From contig QYAI01000115.1 of assembly GCA_003988855.1 (NCBI GenBank), positions 106,456 through 170,455 of the forward strand: a DNA stretch of 64,000 bases. Reading direction: 5' to 3'. The stretch comes from Arachnopeziza araneosa (taxonomy: Eukaryota; Ascomycota; Leotiomycetes; Helotiales; Arachnopezizaceae). Under the pieces are notes generated by a model, which saw only the letters and a program-made list of their open reading frames with translations, was not told the origin of the DNA and searched no databases. Shown in pieces: positions 48,077 through 59,381 of this stretch. Within the stretch, counting starts at the first letter, position 1, and every line of letters starts with the position of its first letter. The translations under genes were made by a program, and so were the position numbers.

Positions 48077-48783
48077 TCACAGACCCAGCTTCTGGACGAG
48101 GAAAGCTGCGGCAGATGGGGCATCAGTGCCATAGGTAAGGTGAGCAGCGGTTATATCGAGCGTGCCATCGCAGACAAGATCACCAACGGCACAATAGACC
48201 TTCGTCTGGCTCGTAGGATAATTTGGGATTCGACCATTATCCTGCTCGTTGCGGGTAAATCCGAAGAGAACGACACCATAGATCTTGGCCCGGATTGCAG
48301 CTGGGAGTGCCTGGATGGAGCCATCCATGACGGCGGTTCCTTGGCTGTAGCCACCCGCGACGATCTTGGAGTTGGGACACTTGGTGTTCGTTAGATCGAA
48401 CAGGGTGGTCGCGGCTCCGATATCTGTGGGGCTGGTATTCTGAGGGAGGAAGTTGTCTGCGAGTGTAACATCTTAAGGTGAGCCTATTCCCTGGCAACCG
48501 ATCACGGCGTCACCAAGGGTAGATTTCAAGTCCGAACAGAGCTGAGGCCCGACGATTTCTCCCTGTCCGCCAGAGTCAATTTCGCCACAAATGAAGTGCT
48601 AATCACTCAAGAACGTACCATATTCCCTGGCTCAGTTGAGCCACGAGCAAAGATAAAGAATACTTCTTTGCAAGTTCCATCTTGGAGCTCATCAGAAGTC
48701 TCAGTTTGGCGTGTTTTGAGCTGAACCGGACTTGCTGCAGCGGCGCAAACAAATGCTGCAATCACGGTAGTTTGAAACTTCAT
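48077..48783 (-). pseudogene. Cutinase (CE5) with one in-frame stop
   Basis: Exons 48783-48619 and 48562-48077 flank a 56-nt intron (GTACGT...GACAG). They would encode 216 codons, a normal cutinase length. A signal peptide (MKFQTTVIAAFVCAAAASP), FIFARGSTEPGNM, the nucleophile motif GGYSQG (S128), D183 in VGDLVCD and H196 in AAHLTYG are all present, as are the four family cysteines. Codon 85 (48475-48473) is TAA, at the place after GIGSP where cutinases usually have Tyr. No in-frame splice removes it. Cutinases are secreted serine esterases that hydrolyse plant cutin. This copy looks newly inactivated, or the base is a sequencing error. A TATA-like TATAAGTATA lies at 48911-48920. Confidence 0.85.
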
Positions 48784-48910
48784 TTTGGGATTGGAAGGTA
48801 GATGAAGAAGTGCTATCACTTGATTGAATGCAGGAATGGCTCCGAGAAGTAATTTGATGAATCTGCCGGTGGGCTTGGTTGAGGAAACTCGGCATTTCGA
48901 GATAAATTGG

Positions 48911-48920
48911 TATACTTATA
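48911..48920 (-). promoter_or_regulatory. TATA-like element of cutinase gene
   Basis: TATAAGTATA on the minus strand, about 130 bp before the ATG at 48783. Confidence 0.45.
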
Positions 48921-49883
48921 GCCAACAGCAGAAACTGAGCTGAAGACGTTGACTCCTTGAAGCCGAGGCAGGTCAGTATTCCATCCCCTCCCCTCTTCGC
49001 TGTTCAAGTTGAACATGCCTCTATACTTGAAACCAGAAGAAAGATCATGCATTTCCTGACAGCTTCTTCTCACTCCGAAGTCCTATTTCTCCCAAAGAGG
49101 TAATTCCTCTGGACAGAAATCTTAATGCCTCGGCGACTCCAAAATATGAATCATGGAGGGTAGTATTCAGCTCAAGATTCTGTCAGCGCATTGTGCGCCC
49201 CGCAAGTGAAGAACCTCATGTAAAAGCTTGTGATGCTGCACCCCGCAACTGCACCCCGCAAAGTCCCTGCCCCTTTTCCAATTTCAAGGTTGGTCGGTCA
49301 AGATACCGGGCTTGACATCCTAAACGAATATCAACAAGCTGATGCAGAGGCGCTCGTCTCGGTTAGATGGGCGACAACAGCTACCGGTGGACTACTGGTA
49401 GAAAGAGTTGCGATTGGCAAATACAAAACGAGGCATCAATCCATCTCTCAAAAAAGTTTAATCCAGAAGAAGCCAGCAATTGGCAACTGATCACGATAAT
49501 GAAACATATGTAGAATTATAACTTGAAAATGAAGCATTTACAGAGTCGGCATGCTTAACTGTTGTTTAGTTAGAACCTATAAAGAAGAAAGATCTAACAA
49601 CAAGCTTATCGCGATCAATGGTTTGTGGAAACACAGGCAAAACCAAGGTTGAACCTAAGGAATTAGGTACTTAGTAGGGAGAGTATAATGCAGCTAGACA
49701 TGAATGGGAACAAGGAGGTTGAAGTTCCATGAGGAAATGGATGAAGCCACCTCGCTCAATTTAGACTAGCGTTGATGTCCCTGACGTGGTAATTTTATCA
49801 AACCGTAAGCGAGCTTCTTCATCTCATACCAAGTCACCAACAGTGAGACCCAGCTCGCCACCATATATATATATGATCTAGGT
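48921..49883. other. Intergenic, no supported gene
   Basis: Holds a short plus-strand frame (49230-49490, 86 codons) with no motif, and a (TA)n tract at 49863-49874 next to the oxidoreductase stop codon. Confidence 0.35.
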
Positions 49884-51311
49884 CTATGAGGACAATACAT
49901 CTATGCTCTTTAGCGGTACGACGATTCGAGGACCATTGATACTCCCATCGCGAAGCCTATCTAGGGCATCATTGATTCCTTCCAACCCTCCGGCTGCGAC
50001 CTCTATATCTGGTGTTACAAGTAGCTTTTGGTCTAGCAGTTCTTCGAGCCACATCATCAAACTCTCTCCAACCTGCGGCGCCTCGTGGAACGATTTGATA
50101 GGGACCGAATGGTAGACCACGCCATCGGTGGGCTCTTTGGGTAGTCCTGTTAATCCTACCAGATGTGCTTTTCTCTCACCCTCCACGTTTGTCATTGCTT
50201 CAGTCAAATGTCTCGATGTTTCTTTCCCTCTTGTGTCCAGTCCAAATCTCAGCTTCCCTTTTGTTATTCCCTTCAAGATCTCAATTGCTCTCTCTGGATT
50301 GATTCGGTCGACGAGCACGTCGGCGCCGTACTTGAGCATCCTCTCCCCGCTTCTTGCGACATCAACAATAGATATGACTTTGAGTCCTGCAAGTTTCGCC
50401 AGCTGAACGGCACAGCATCCGGTAGCAGATGATCCACCCCATATTGCTATCCAATCTCCTTCTTTTGCTCTTTCGTCAAATGAAATTCCATCGAAACATT
50501 CTGTTCTGATATCCTCGGGTAGGGCATCTCTCGCTAACCCACGAATTATGCGAAACAAATCGGGGCCTCGTGGAGTTCCACGTTTGCCCCGAAAGTCAAC
50601 ACCAAGACATATACCGAGTGCTAAAGCCGCGGCCGCGTATGCTACACCAAGCGGGGCTGCATCTTGAGCTGAAATGTGGTTCGGTAATCTACATGCGTTA
50701 AAATCCGATACGACGGCATATTGTTGATATGCAGCTTTTCGGGAGTCTCGATAGTCAGTTGAGACAACCATGACCTAGACTATCAGTACTTTGTTATTGT
50801 TTGTTCTTTTGACTTACAGTATCTCCTTTTCCGAATCTGGATTTTGCTTTTGGGGCCTTGACTACCTTTCCAGCGAGATCTCGGCCACTGATGCATGGCA
50901 AAGCAGGAAGTCCCCAGCCAAAGTCTCTGTTCAAGGGTTAGAACCGAGTGGAGCGAAGATAGGGAGCACGAACGGCGCTTTCCAATCAATTGGATTCAAC
51001 CCAATTACCTCTACTGCTACTAGCATTTCTCGATCATTTTTCAGTTCCGGCACTAGCTGCTTTTTTGTGTGCGCATACTTTTGTTTTGGTGCATGTAAGA
51101 GCAAAACCTCTTGATGTGTTACCGTGAACCCTTCGTCTTCATCTACGGCTTTCTCGATGATGTCAACCTTCCGCCGTTTCGGTGGATGGACATCTTCGTC
51201 AAACTCGGGCCATGGATGAGTGAGCTTTTCTTTGGTTTGATCAGGTGTTTTAGGTGGCGTTAATACCTGCTCCACTGACCGCGGCTTGTACTTTCTGCGC
51301 AAAGAGACCAT
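49884..51311 (-). CDS. MDR-family NAD(P)H oxidoreductase (enoyl reductase-like)
   Basis: Three exons (51311-50974, 50926-50818, 50774-49884) give 445 aa. The introns are GTTCGT...AACAG (47 nt) and GTAAGT...CTAG (43 nt). Medium-chain dehydrogenase landmarks appear in order: EVLLLHAPK, GLNPIDWKAPDFG, PCISGRDLAG, the Rossmann nucleotide-binding segment WIAIWGGSSATGCCAVQLAK, and a GGLEGINDALDRLRDG end. The structural and catalytic zinc ligands of alcohol dehydrogenases are missing. It therefore resembles quinone/trans-enoyl reductases, which reduce C=C bonds with NADPH. There is no polyketide synthase nearby. Residues 1-60 form an unusual charged extension with PPKRRKVD at 43-50, resembling a nuclear localisation signal. 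The substrate is unknown. Confidence 0.87.
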
Positions 51312-51952
51312 GTTGTTCTGTTTTGGAGTTGAGTTGGAATGCAAAAATGGCCTATGAAAGAAAGACGGTGCAATAAAACAAGGTACAAGGTCAAATCCGC
51401 AACACCAGACGTCCAGGTATGAGCAGCCCCGGCTGAAATGCTACCAGCATCCTATTTATTAGAAATCCTCGGCTTTTCATCCCACTCTGATGTTGATTTC
51501 TAATGGTGGGGAAACATCGGGGGTGTGCAAGAGGTGCGCAGTATTGCGTGATGGCGCTTAGCGAGACCAATTGTCTAGACCACTCTTACAAACCTTTCAT
51601 AGCCCAAACAAATCAAAGTTAAAAATCAAACGTACTTGACGTCGAAACGCCACTTTGAAATGCGACTTGACTGTTGCCTCTCAAAATTACTCGCTGAACA
51701 ACGTTTCCCATGTGCCTTTGACCTCTGGACTACAGGACCCTTGCTAGGTGAGGGTTTCAAAGAGCCAATTAGAAGGTATTCTAAGAATAACCAACAGCTC
51801 CAGGTCCAGGGTCTGCCTAGTTGATCATTTGTTACAACTCATTATCTGTAAGAATTGCAGAGAAATAATTCCTGAGAATATCGACAGAAATCTTGTTCGA
51901 CGACTTAGCGTTATGACTCAAATCGCCAACCTATTTTCGTAGCAACAAGCTT
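51312..51952. other. Intergenic, no gene seen
   Basis: Promoter side of the oxidoreductase gene and the 3' flank of the HET relic. No motif stands out. Confidence 0.35.
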
Positions 51953-53815
51953 TCAGTGTAGTTCAAACACTTTTCGCATCAACTGATTTGCTTTCAGTCG
52001 CCTAATGGCCTCTCCATCCATGAACCCATGGAGGTAACACTCCCCAAGAAGATAGTACTTCCCATCTCTGTGTCTCAGCACAAACGGAACCGTGGCATCT
52101 AAGAAGATACAGACTATATCATCGGGCAACATAGCTTCTGGTCCCAGTCCCATCAATCCCTGGTTTGTAGTAAAGTACCGGCGATGTGAGCAGACCAGCT
52201 TGGCAGCTGCGATGTACTCTGGTGACCACTTACCACGATCCTCGATCCAGTCACTCTTGGAAGTCGTTCTTCTTCGGCCAGTTATGTCTCGTGATGCGGT
52301 GAGAGACATCATCAAGGCGTGAGATACTGATTCATGATTGAAATATTCCTGAAGTGCTGGTTTTTCGAGTTTCACTATGCCATTCAGAGGATTCGAATCT
52401 GTTGGATTCTGAGGCTTTTCGAAATTAGCAGGTAACATGAGCTCTGGAATGGAGCTGACGGCATCTACTTCTACACCTTGCAGTTGAAGAGTTTCGTTCA
52501 CAGTACGCTTAAACGACTTATCGCTATTAAGGTTTACATTGTATAGCGACCACAGAAAGCTTATGAGCAATTTCATTCTTGTGGTCTCTATATCCCATTA
52601 CGGTGCTCACGAGACAAAATCAGTTCTTAGCTGCGATCCGTGAATTACGTACGAAAGAGCATTAAGCCCCTTCTCTCCGCGTATTGGGGCAGCAGCAGTG
52701 TCTCTAAACACCTCGCGAGTGGTCTTTTGGTAGTCCGCATCCATTCCTAGTAGTCGAGAACCCGTTATTTGGCAAGAGATATAGTCGCCGAAAATCGCGA
52801 AGGCAAACCAAAAAAGTCCCAAAATACACATGCAGGGAAACAAGCCAGCAATAAAATCATCTGGGCCAATTGACAGCGCAAAGTCAAGGACAATGCATGA
52901 AACCATCCACGAAATCGCAGCCCAGACCTTGAAATGAAATCCAGGATATGCCTTCACCGAGATATCCACTAGGTGGCTTAACATAGCAAACACCCGGTCT
53001 CGCCGTTCGCTGGCCTCGAAATCGCGGTACTGATGAAAGATTTCTAGAACATTGTCTTTCGGATTCAACTTCAGTTTCTGTTGGGCCATGAAGCATGCGT
53101 TATAGATACCCCTAGTTTTGAAATTGGGTAGGAAAGACTCCGCATCTGGGTGGTTAACAATCAACTCAGCTACCACTTGAACGAATCTCCAACTGATGAG
53201 TCTATCTCCATATGCTCTTGTTGCATTGTGAGCCTCTGTAACTTCTTGCACGACCCAAATTCGCCTAAACCATGGGTGGTCAAAGAGGGCAACGAGGGCG
53301 TCCCAAGAAGACAAGTCGGCAGATGTATCAGAGGATAGAATGCTCCCAATCTTCTTCAGGGCTGATGTTCGGTCTTGGAACTTTTGCGAGTCAAGTATGC
53401 GACGGGGTAGACGTTTGCTCAGACTCTTGTTGATGGTCTCTATGAGAATCAGACAGTCGGTAATGTCTTACACAGGTGTGCCGAGACAGATCAGCACCTG
53501 TGTTGCACAGCGATATATCATTCTCATGGATTTTACCTGGGCAGCACGTTCCTAATCATCACTCTGCTTAATACGGACAGCATCTGCCCACAGCCTTCTT
53601 GTACTATGCCGCTTTTGCAATTGTTGGAGGGCATCACTTAAGCTCGCAGTGATAAGAATGGTCTTATCCTCGCAAATCGACCGTTCTACCTTCTGGTGGT
53701 TTCCCCAGCAGTAGGAAACTGCTTCGTAAGATGGAAAGGTGGAAGTGGTGACACTGATTCCGCTGAGATGTTTCAGGGTGCAGACCAGGTTGGAAGTGGA
53801 AGGAAGGCATGGCAC
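51953..53815 (-). pseudogene. HET-domain (heterokaryon incompatibility) gene, four stops
   Basis: One reading frame runs unbroken in register for about 620 codons but is cut by four stops: TAG 53554-53552, TAA 53470-53468, TGA 52609-52607 and TAA 52600-52598. The HET domain is clear: SYEAVSYCWG, RRLWADAVRIKQ (normally DAICINQ), YRCATQVLICLG and HPWFRRIWVVQE. The middle has two hydrophobic membrane-like stretches. The usual S-W-A-P-x-W site reads S-stop-A-P-stop-W. The C-terminus has the family pattern NQGLMGLGPEAMLPDDIVCI and GECYLHGFMDGEA. The first exon upstream of the VPCLPSTSN acceptor (TTTTACAG at about 53820) was not found. HET proteins trigger cell death after fusion of unlike strains. 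This copy must be dead unless corrected in RNA. Confidence 0.85.
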
Positions 53816-53829
53816 TGCTGTAAAATCCG

Positions 53830-56516
53830 CTCAGCTGAAATACGCGTCTAAAAATAGAAATAATGTGCCTTGCCGTGTCCAAAGGAATCAGAAAAAGGAC
53901 TACTCATCTTTCGCAATGCGTGGGGAGGTTCTGGTCGCGTTGTTAGCTCTTGATGATAACATTCCGGACAGGATCTCACTGGAATATCGCCGCTTGAGAA
54001 ATGTTGAAGCGTTTGGATTGGGGAACAAGATACGGGCGGAGGTATCCTTTGGCGGACTCATAGTCTCTAAGTGAGGCATGATCCTTCTCGCGAGCTGGAT
54101 TCTTCTAACCAAAGGACGCATTCAAGAGCGTATGAGTAGCCCGACGGCCAAAGTGAAGCTCTTTGTATAAATTTGTTGCTGCTCGAAGTGCAAGAGACCG
54201 GCTTAGTCAGCCCCCACCTGGCAATTTCTTCGCCCCTTTCCCACGCAGCAGCATCGAGCAGCCATCAGGCAATAACAAAGAAGCGCCCTCTCTACCCCAC
54301 GGAGTGCGACGTGCAATCTTTCGATATTCCTTGTTGAGATCTTACACATCAGAACTCCCCTCTGTTGTGAGAGGCCGAAGCAGAATACGCGCCTCTCGAA
54401 CCATCGTTGACGTGCTCCAGCGATCCCAGGCGCGCCACCCTGTCTCGAGCCACGAGTCGACCTCGAGTCTCACCGCATGTTAGGCGCCAGGCTACTGGAG
54501 GACCCTTCTTGGCACCGGGACCAATGTGCTGAGTTGGGTGTGGCCCGATGATTGCGTCGATGGCGACGAAGATGGATCCGGTTACACAATTGAGGCCTAT
54601 CTTCAACATCGTCACGTTGGGTAGACGAAGGAGTTTGGGCGTCTTATCGAGTCGAGGTTTGCACGAGAGTATGCCGCGAAGGCAGTGGGAGACTGGACAG
54701 CAGAAAGAAACGAGGCATGAACTGATCATTGAGACTGGTTGTTTTGTGGTGGTAAAAGGAAGCATCCTCGAATTCTATGCTTTTCCGAACGAATCAATTC
54801 AAGCGAGGCAATCAAGAGGAGCCAAATTTGTATTCGGCCGAGGTCAACGACAGACGGTTGGAAAACACAACCGTAACCCTCTGATACTTCTAATACTTCT
54901 TGAAGCCCTCGCACATGCCTTGAAGCAAATCCTTCCTCCCAGCATATGTCTCGACGGGTAGGTATCTCTCCGTCTAGTACCCTCCCTGGCTCATATGTAG
55001 CCAAAAGCCACTTTTCTGGCATCTTCCAACCAATTAGATACCATCCTTTTTGAATATTCTAGCCATGCTCTTGGTTCAGAAAATAGACGCCGCGATATGT
55101 GAGCTAGGGAGCGCACCGGAGAAGTTCAACGGTGGCGCAGTCGGGAGTAGCCACTACTGGGTCAACCCCTACCGGACGATCTTCATCCGACCTGAGACAT
55201 AAAGTCTTAGACAGAGGCTAGATGGCCATATGGGGCGGCACGAGCCGTTCGGATCCTGCGCCGACGCAACTGTGTTTCATACTGTAAAGTTCCATTTAAA
55301 GGTAGAAGACTATCTTGTACTTCAACTATAGATCCCAGTAGTGGAGATCTTTTTTTTTTTCGAGCAAGTATCATTTGAATTCAAGCTAACCTTTTTGCCC
55401 TTGCTTTTCCACTTTAAAAACTGCGTTCTCTCGCTCAGAAAGACTGTCCAACAGCAATTACTCCACCGCATTATTAGAAGCACTTTCTTTGTACTGACAA
55501 AGATCTTAGAGCAGTTCCGGGCGAGCGAGAGTGTCTCTATGTATAGCAGCCGTGGCGCGATCTGGAGCAGCCACCATTTGAGCAGTTTTCTTCTGGAACT
55601 TTAAAATCCTCAGTCCCTTTCTGCAAGAGCTATATCCTCCCACGCCAATTGAGCGATTATAACAAATCAAACGAAGGTGTTTCGGACAAGATGGATAAAT
55701 GATACCATGATCCCTTCAGCTGTCGCCCCAAAGCGAGTGACAAAAACCCAGCGGTAGCTTCCACCAAATCAGTTTTCTGTGATGCCATGACCGAAGAACA
55801 GAACCACAGCAGTAGAACAAGAAGACGGAGTTGATTTTAAGAATATATGAGAATAGCCTAGCCTCAATTTGAGCGATGTGCAGCTTAAATTAGGCGGATT
55901 ACCGTCCGGAGCTCTCAGAAGGTTGTGCATCTTCAGCCCGCACCATAATATATGGCTAGGTTACGATCTTAATCCTGCATCGCATTTGCATATCTGCAAG
56001 CACTCCGGCGATGTACAAACATCCTCTTAAAGTAATGATCGCCATCAAGTGTCAGTCGTTGAAATGCAAAATATCTCGATTAGCTCAAACCTTATCTCAC
56101 TCGTGGCTGCAATACTGTTTGCTAGTTGGCAACACGTCTTTCTTTTCAGCTTGATCGCTTATCTAGCGGTTAGCCATTTACATATCTGCATGATTAGCAC
56201 CAGTCATCGGGGGAGCTTAGAAGGTTTTTGCATAAAAGAGCTGCACTCTTGGAGCTTGCATGTGCGGCCATAAGCTGCATATGGCCACCAAAAGTCACGT
56301 ACAAGCCGATCGCTATTGTGTTTCCTGACGTACCAATCTTCAGCGCCAATGACATTCGTTATCCCTTTTGATTATTCAATGAGCAGTGCGACTTAGGTGA
56401 GAAGGGTGCCGGCCGAAGATTCATATCTATCAGTAACGTAGATATCCTCCGTTCCTTTACAGAACAGCACCAATCTACACTCCTCATAGTCTAAATACAC
56501 AGCCATACCTCTTACG
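53830..56516. other. Intergenic, 2.7 kb, no supported gene
   Basis: A minus-strand frame at 53900-54121 might be the lost 5' exon of the HET relic but lacks a motif. The rest, including plus-strand 54548-54961, has no recognised domain. A T10 run lies near 55350. Confidence 0.35.
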
Positions 56517-56979
56517 ATGAAGTCTCTCACGCTGTTTGCTTTTGTTGGCCTGTTCTTATCCACAGTTCTTGCTGCACCGGCTTAGGCCTTCATCCATGAT
56601 GCCGATATTGTTCACTCAGAGGAAACTTTAAAGCACTTTGATGAGACTCCCAACTCCATTGGTCCACTATCTTTAGGGGTCTATGTCATTAGTAATTCCA
56701 TCATCCAAGCTAATAAATATCTCCTTGGCCGTGGGAGTTTAGCTGGTGTATCAGCCCAAGAGAGCATCAGAACGTTTTGACTATAGAGATGAGTTCATCG
56801 ATAGAAAGATGACTAACACATCTGTTCCTTAGGTTTTGATTCGGCCGCTCCTCGTCTCACCTACCATACCTCCGCAATTCTACGATTTCGAGTTGTTTAC
56901 CTTTAAGAAAATCGGCGAGACCGGTGGTATCGCTGACACTCCTAAGAAACAAGATGTGACCATTAACGTCGAGCTTTGA
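56517..56979 (+). pseudogene. Small secreted protein with an early in-frame stop
   Basis: Exon 1 (56517-56747) opens with a perfect signal peptide (MKSLTLFAFVGLFLSTVLAAPA). It then meets TAG at 56583-56585, codon 23, exactly at the expected cleavage region. The same frame continues as AFIHDADIVHSEE...GPLSLGVYVIS. An 85-nt intron (GTATCA...CCTTAG) leads to exon 2 (56833-56979), VLIRPLLVSPTIPPQFYDF, ending KKQDVTINVEL. Without the TAG it would be about 126 aa. It has no cysteines in the mature part and no recognised family. Donor GTATCA is not optimal, so that junction is less sure. Confidence 0.6.
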
Positions 56980-58519
56980 AACATGTGGCCGAACACCTTT
57001 ATATTCAAGGATACTCGTAGGGAATGTCTTGATATTATTTTCTCCTTCTAACTTAGGATGCTATTCTTTGATCTTTTCGAGATGGGGCTTCCAAGTAGTG
57101 TCGGAGGTCATTTCATACTTGTCCTATCATGGCATTTATGACTTTCTCAATTAATAACTTTTCCTGTCGAGATTTGCACTTCAGAGGGAAATCTACTGTT
57201 TCACTTGAGCCAGGCTTCAAGAGGGATTGAATATTCAAGCTCTGTACTATCGAATACTTCGTATCATGATTTGAATATCACTATTTCATTTTCGAATCAG
57301 ATAATTCCGTAAATGCTAGTGCCTGGTCTTTCTGTTAATCATTGGATTTTAAGTGAGTGGGGAGCATTCTATATTCTCCAGATAAGAATATCTCATCCGG
57401 AATATGACGTGAACTGTCTCCTTCTATTTTACATACTGTTCGCCTTCTCATAGCAATCCGAAGCGGAAAGACGGTACTGCTCGTGCATTCCTTTTCATTG
57501 TGTATTACTGAGTATAAGGAGAATGACGTGACGCCAATGCGTCTTGATGGCGCCTCGGTGATTTGACGTGGCCTCAATCACGGCTTGGTCTGATGATCTC
57601 GTGTTACGTTTTCTTCGTAGTTTGTCTTTGAGTGCAACTAGTTAAATCCGGCTGGTAAAATCGATGCTATCCTTAGTGATTGTGAGAACATGTCATGTCA
57701 TGATTATCAAGAAATCAGATTATAGCATGGAAAAATAGTCGAAAAGTTTGAAGACCAATTCAAAAGTCCTCGAACCGAGAGTTTCAGCTCCTTGGCATAT
57801 TTCAGTCTTATTGAAATAGCTTCGAAACACCACCTCCCCGAAGGTTTAAATACAAAGCATTCAACTCAGATCTCTGTCGTTTTAATTCACCGATCTTTGA
57901 AACTTCAGACACAACTTCCGGTAGAAAAGGGATAGATGGGTTTGGAACGGCAAGTTTCGCCGGTAAACAGGTAAATTATGTTGTTCCACAGAAAAAGTAT
58001 TGGAACTGCAGGGGTGGCGGTTCAATGCTGTTATTAATGTTCATCAAATCCAATATATCCGTTTCGAACAAACAGCCTCATGGCCCAATGGGGTGGCAAA
58101 GGCTTAAGCCTAAACAAAAACGTGTCAGATCCGGGGAATCCCTGTCTCGTGTCTTCACGAAGAACATCGTTCGGTTTTCGAAAGGAACGAAGCTGAATCA
58201 ACCAATTGCTACCCAATAACCTACCCGTGCACTGTGAATCGATCACAAGATGTTCGTTACTCTGCACAATTGAAACTCTACGATATTCCATCCAGTCATG
58301 CCGAGCCGGTTCATTTCTACGTCCTAATTCATATCTATATGAGGTAGATGATGTGACCAGTTAATTATTCACGGAGGATTAATTCCGATCTACCGTCGGC
58401 TCTTCAACGCCCATGATGTACCTCACAAAAGCTTTCATGGGGTGAGGCTCTCTGTAAACTGCCTGAAGGGAATCTTTATATCAATATCAGATCGTACCTG
58501 TGCGGGAAGGAGGGAAAGG
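56980..58519. other. AT-rich intergenic, promoter side of xylanase
   Basis: No gene is seen. Short frames at 57335-57577 and 58025-58291 lack protein features. Confidence 0.4.
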
Positions 58520-58527
58520 TATATAAT
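58520..58527 (+). promoter_or_regulatory. TATA box of the GH11 xylanase gene
   Basis: TATATAAT stands 64 bp upstream of the ATG at 58584. I looked for XlnR-type GGCTAA sites in the preceding 250 bp and did not see one. Confidence 0.6.
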
Positions 58528-58583
58528 GATAGGGTTTCCCACCAACTACACAGTATCTTGTGCGTTCGTCATCAGTTATCAAG

Positions 58584-59381
58584 ATGGTTTCTTTCACCTC
58601 TCTCCTCGCCGGCGTGTCAGCCATCGCCGCAGTCTCGGCTGCTCCTGCTCCTTCTATTGAGATCCCACCTTCTATAATGGGCCGTTCGACCCCGATTGGC
58701 ACCGGAACGAGCAATGGCTTCTTCTATTCATGGTGGACCGATGGCGCTGGTACCGGAAATTATAACAATGGGCCTCTTGGCGAGTACAACTTGTCATGGT
58801 CTGGCCAAGGTAATTTGGTCGGTGGAAAGGGATGGCAGCCAGGAATGGTGCAGTAAGTTAATCTGTCTCCAAATTCTGACAGGTATAACCATTACACGAG
58901 GCTGATTTCTTCATTCAGTAATGTCACCTATAATGGAACTTTCAACTGCCCAGGCAATGGATATCTCTCCGTTTACGGCTGGACCAAGAGCCCATTGGTA
59001 GAATACTACATCACTGAGTCCTTTGGTACCTATGACCCCTCATCTGCAGCATCCAAAAAGGGCACGGTTACCTCCGATGGAGGAACCTACACTATCCTGT
59101 TAGTCTTTCAAAACCCATCTCCCTCTTCTTCAGACTAACCATTCAGCGAAACCACTCGCACTAATGAACCTTCCATCGTCGGTACCTCCACCTTTCAACA
59201 ATACTGGTCAGTTCGTCAACAGCATCGCACGAGCGGTACTGTCACTCTTCAGAATCACTTTGATGCGTGGTCCAAGTTGGGCATGAAGCTAGGTGCCTTT
59301 GATTACCAGATTGTCGCAACCGAGGGTTACCACAGCACTGGTAGCTCCGACATCACCGTTTCCGAGGGCCCAACTAGCTAG
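58584..59381 (+). CDS. GH11 endo-1,4-beta-xylanase
   Basis: Three exons (58584-58852, 58919-59098, 59147-59381) give 227 aa, the usual GH11 size. Introns are GTAAGT...TTCAG (66 nt) and GTTAGT...TTCAG (48 nt). The signal peptide is MVSFTSLLAGVSAIAAVSA. The beta-jelly-roll motifs are all present: NGFFYSWWTDG, YLSVYGWTKSPLVEYYI with nucleophile E118, TFQQYWSVR, and IVATEGYHSTGSSDITV with acid/base E209. The enzyme is secreted and cleaves internal beta-1,4 links of plant xylan. No carbohydrate-binding module is attached. The start was set at MVSFT because an upstream in-frame Met would lengthen and spoil the signal peptide. Confidence 0.95.

Noticed and set aside
48470..48520. A 49-nt intron removing the cutinase stop (GTGATC...CGCAG)
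   Set aside because: It would shift the frame and delete a conserved cysteine segment, so the stop is real in this sequence.
52598..52609. A 23-nt intron hiding the paired stops in the HET gene
   Set aside because: A GTGAGC...ATAG intron would be far too short and would put the downstream exon out of frame.
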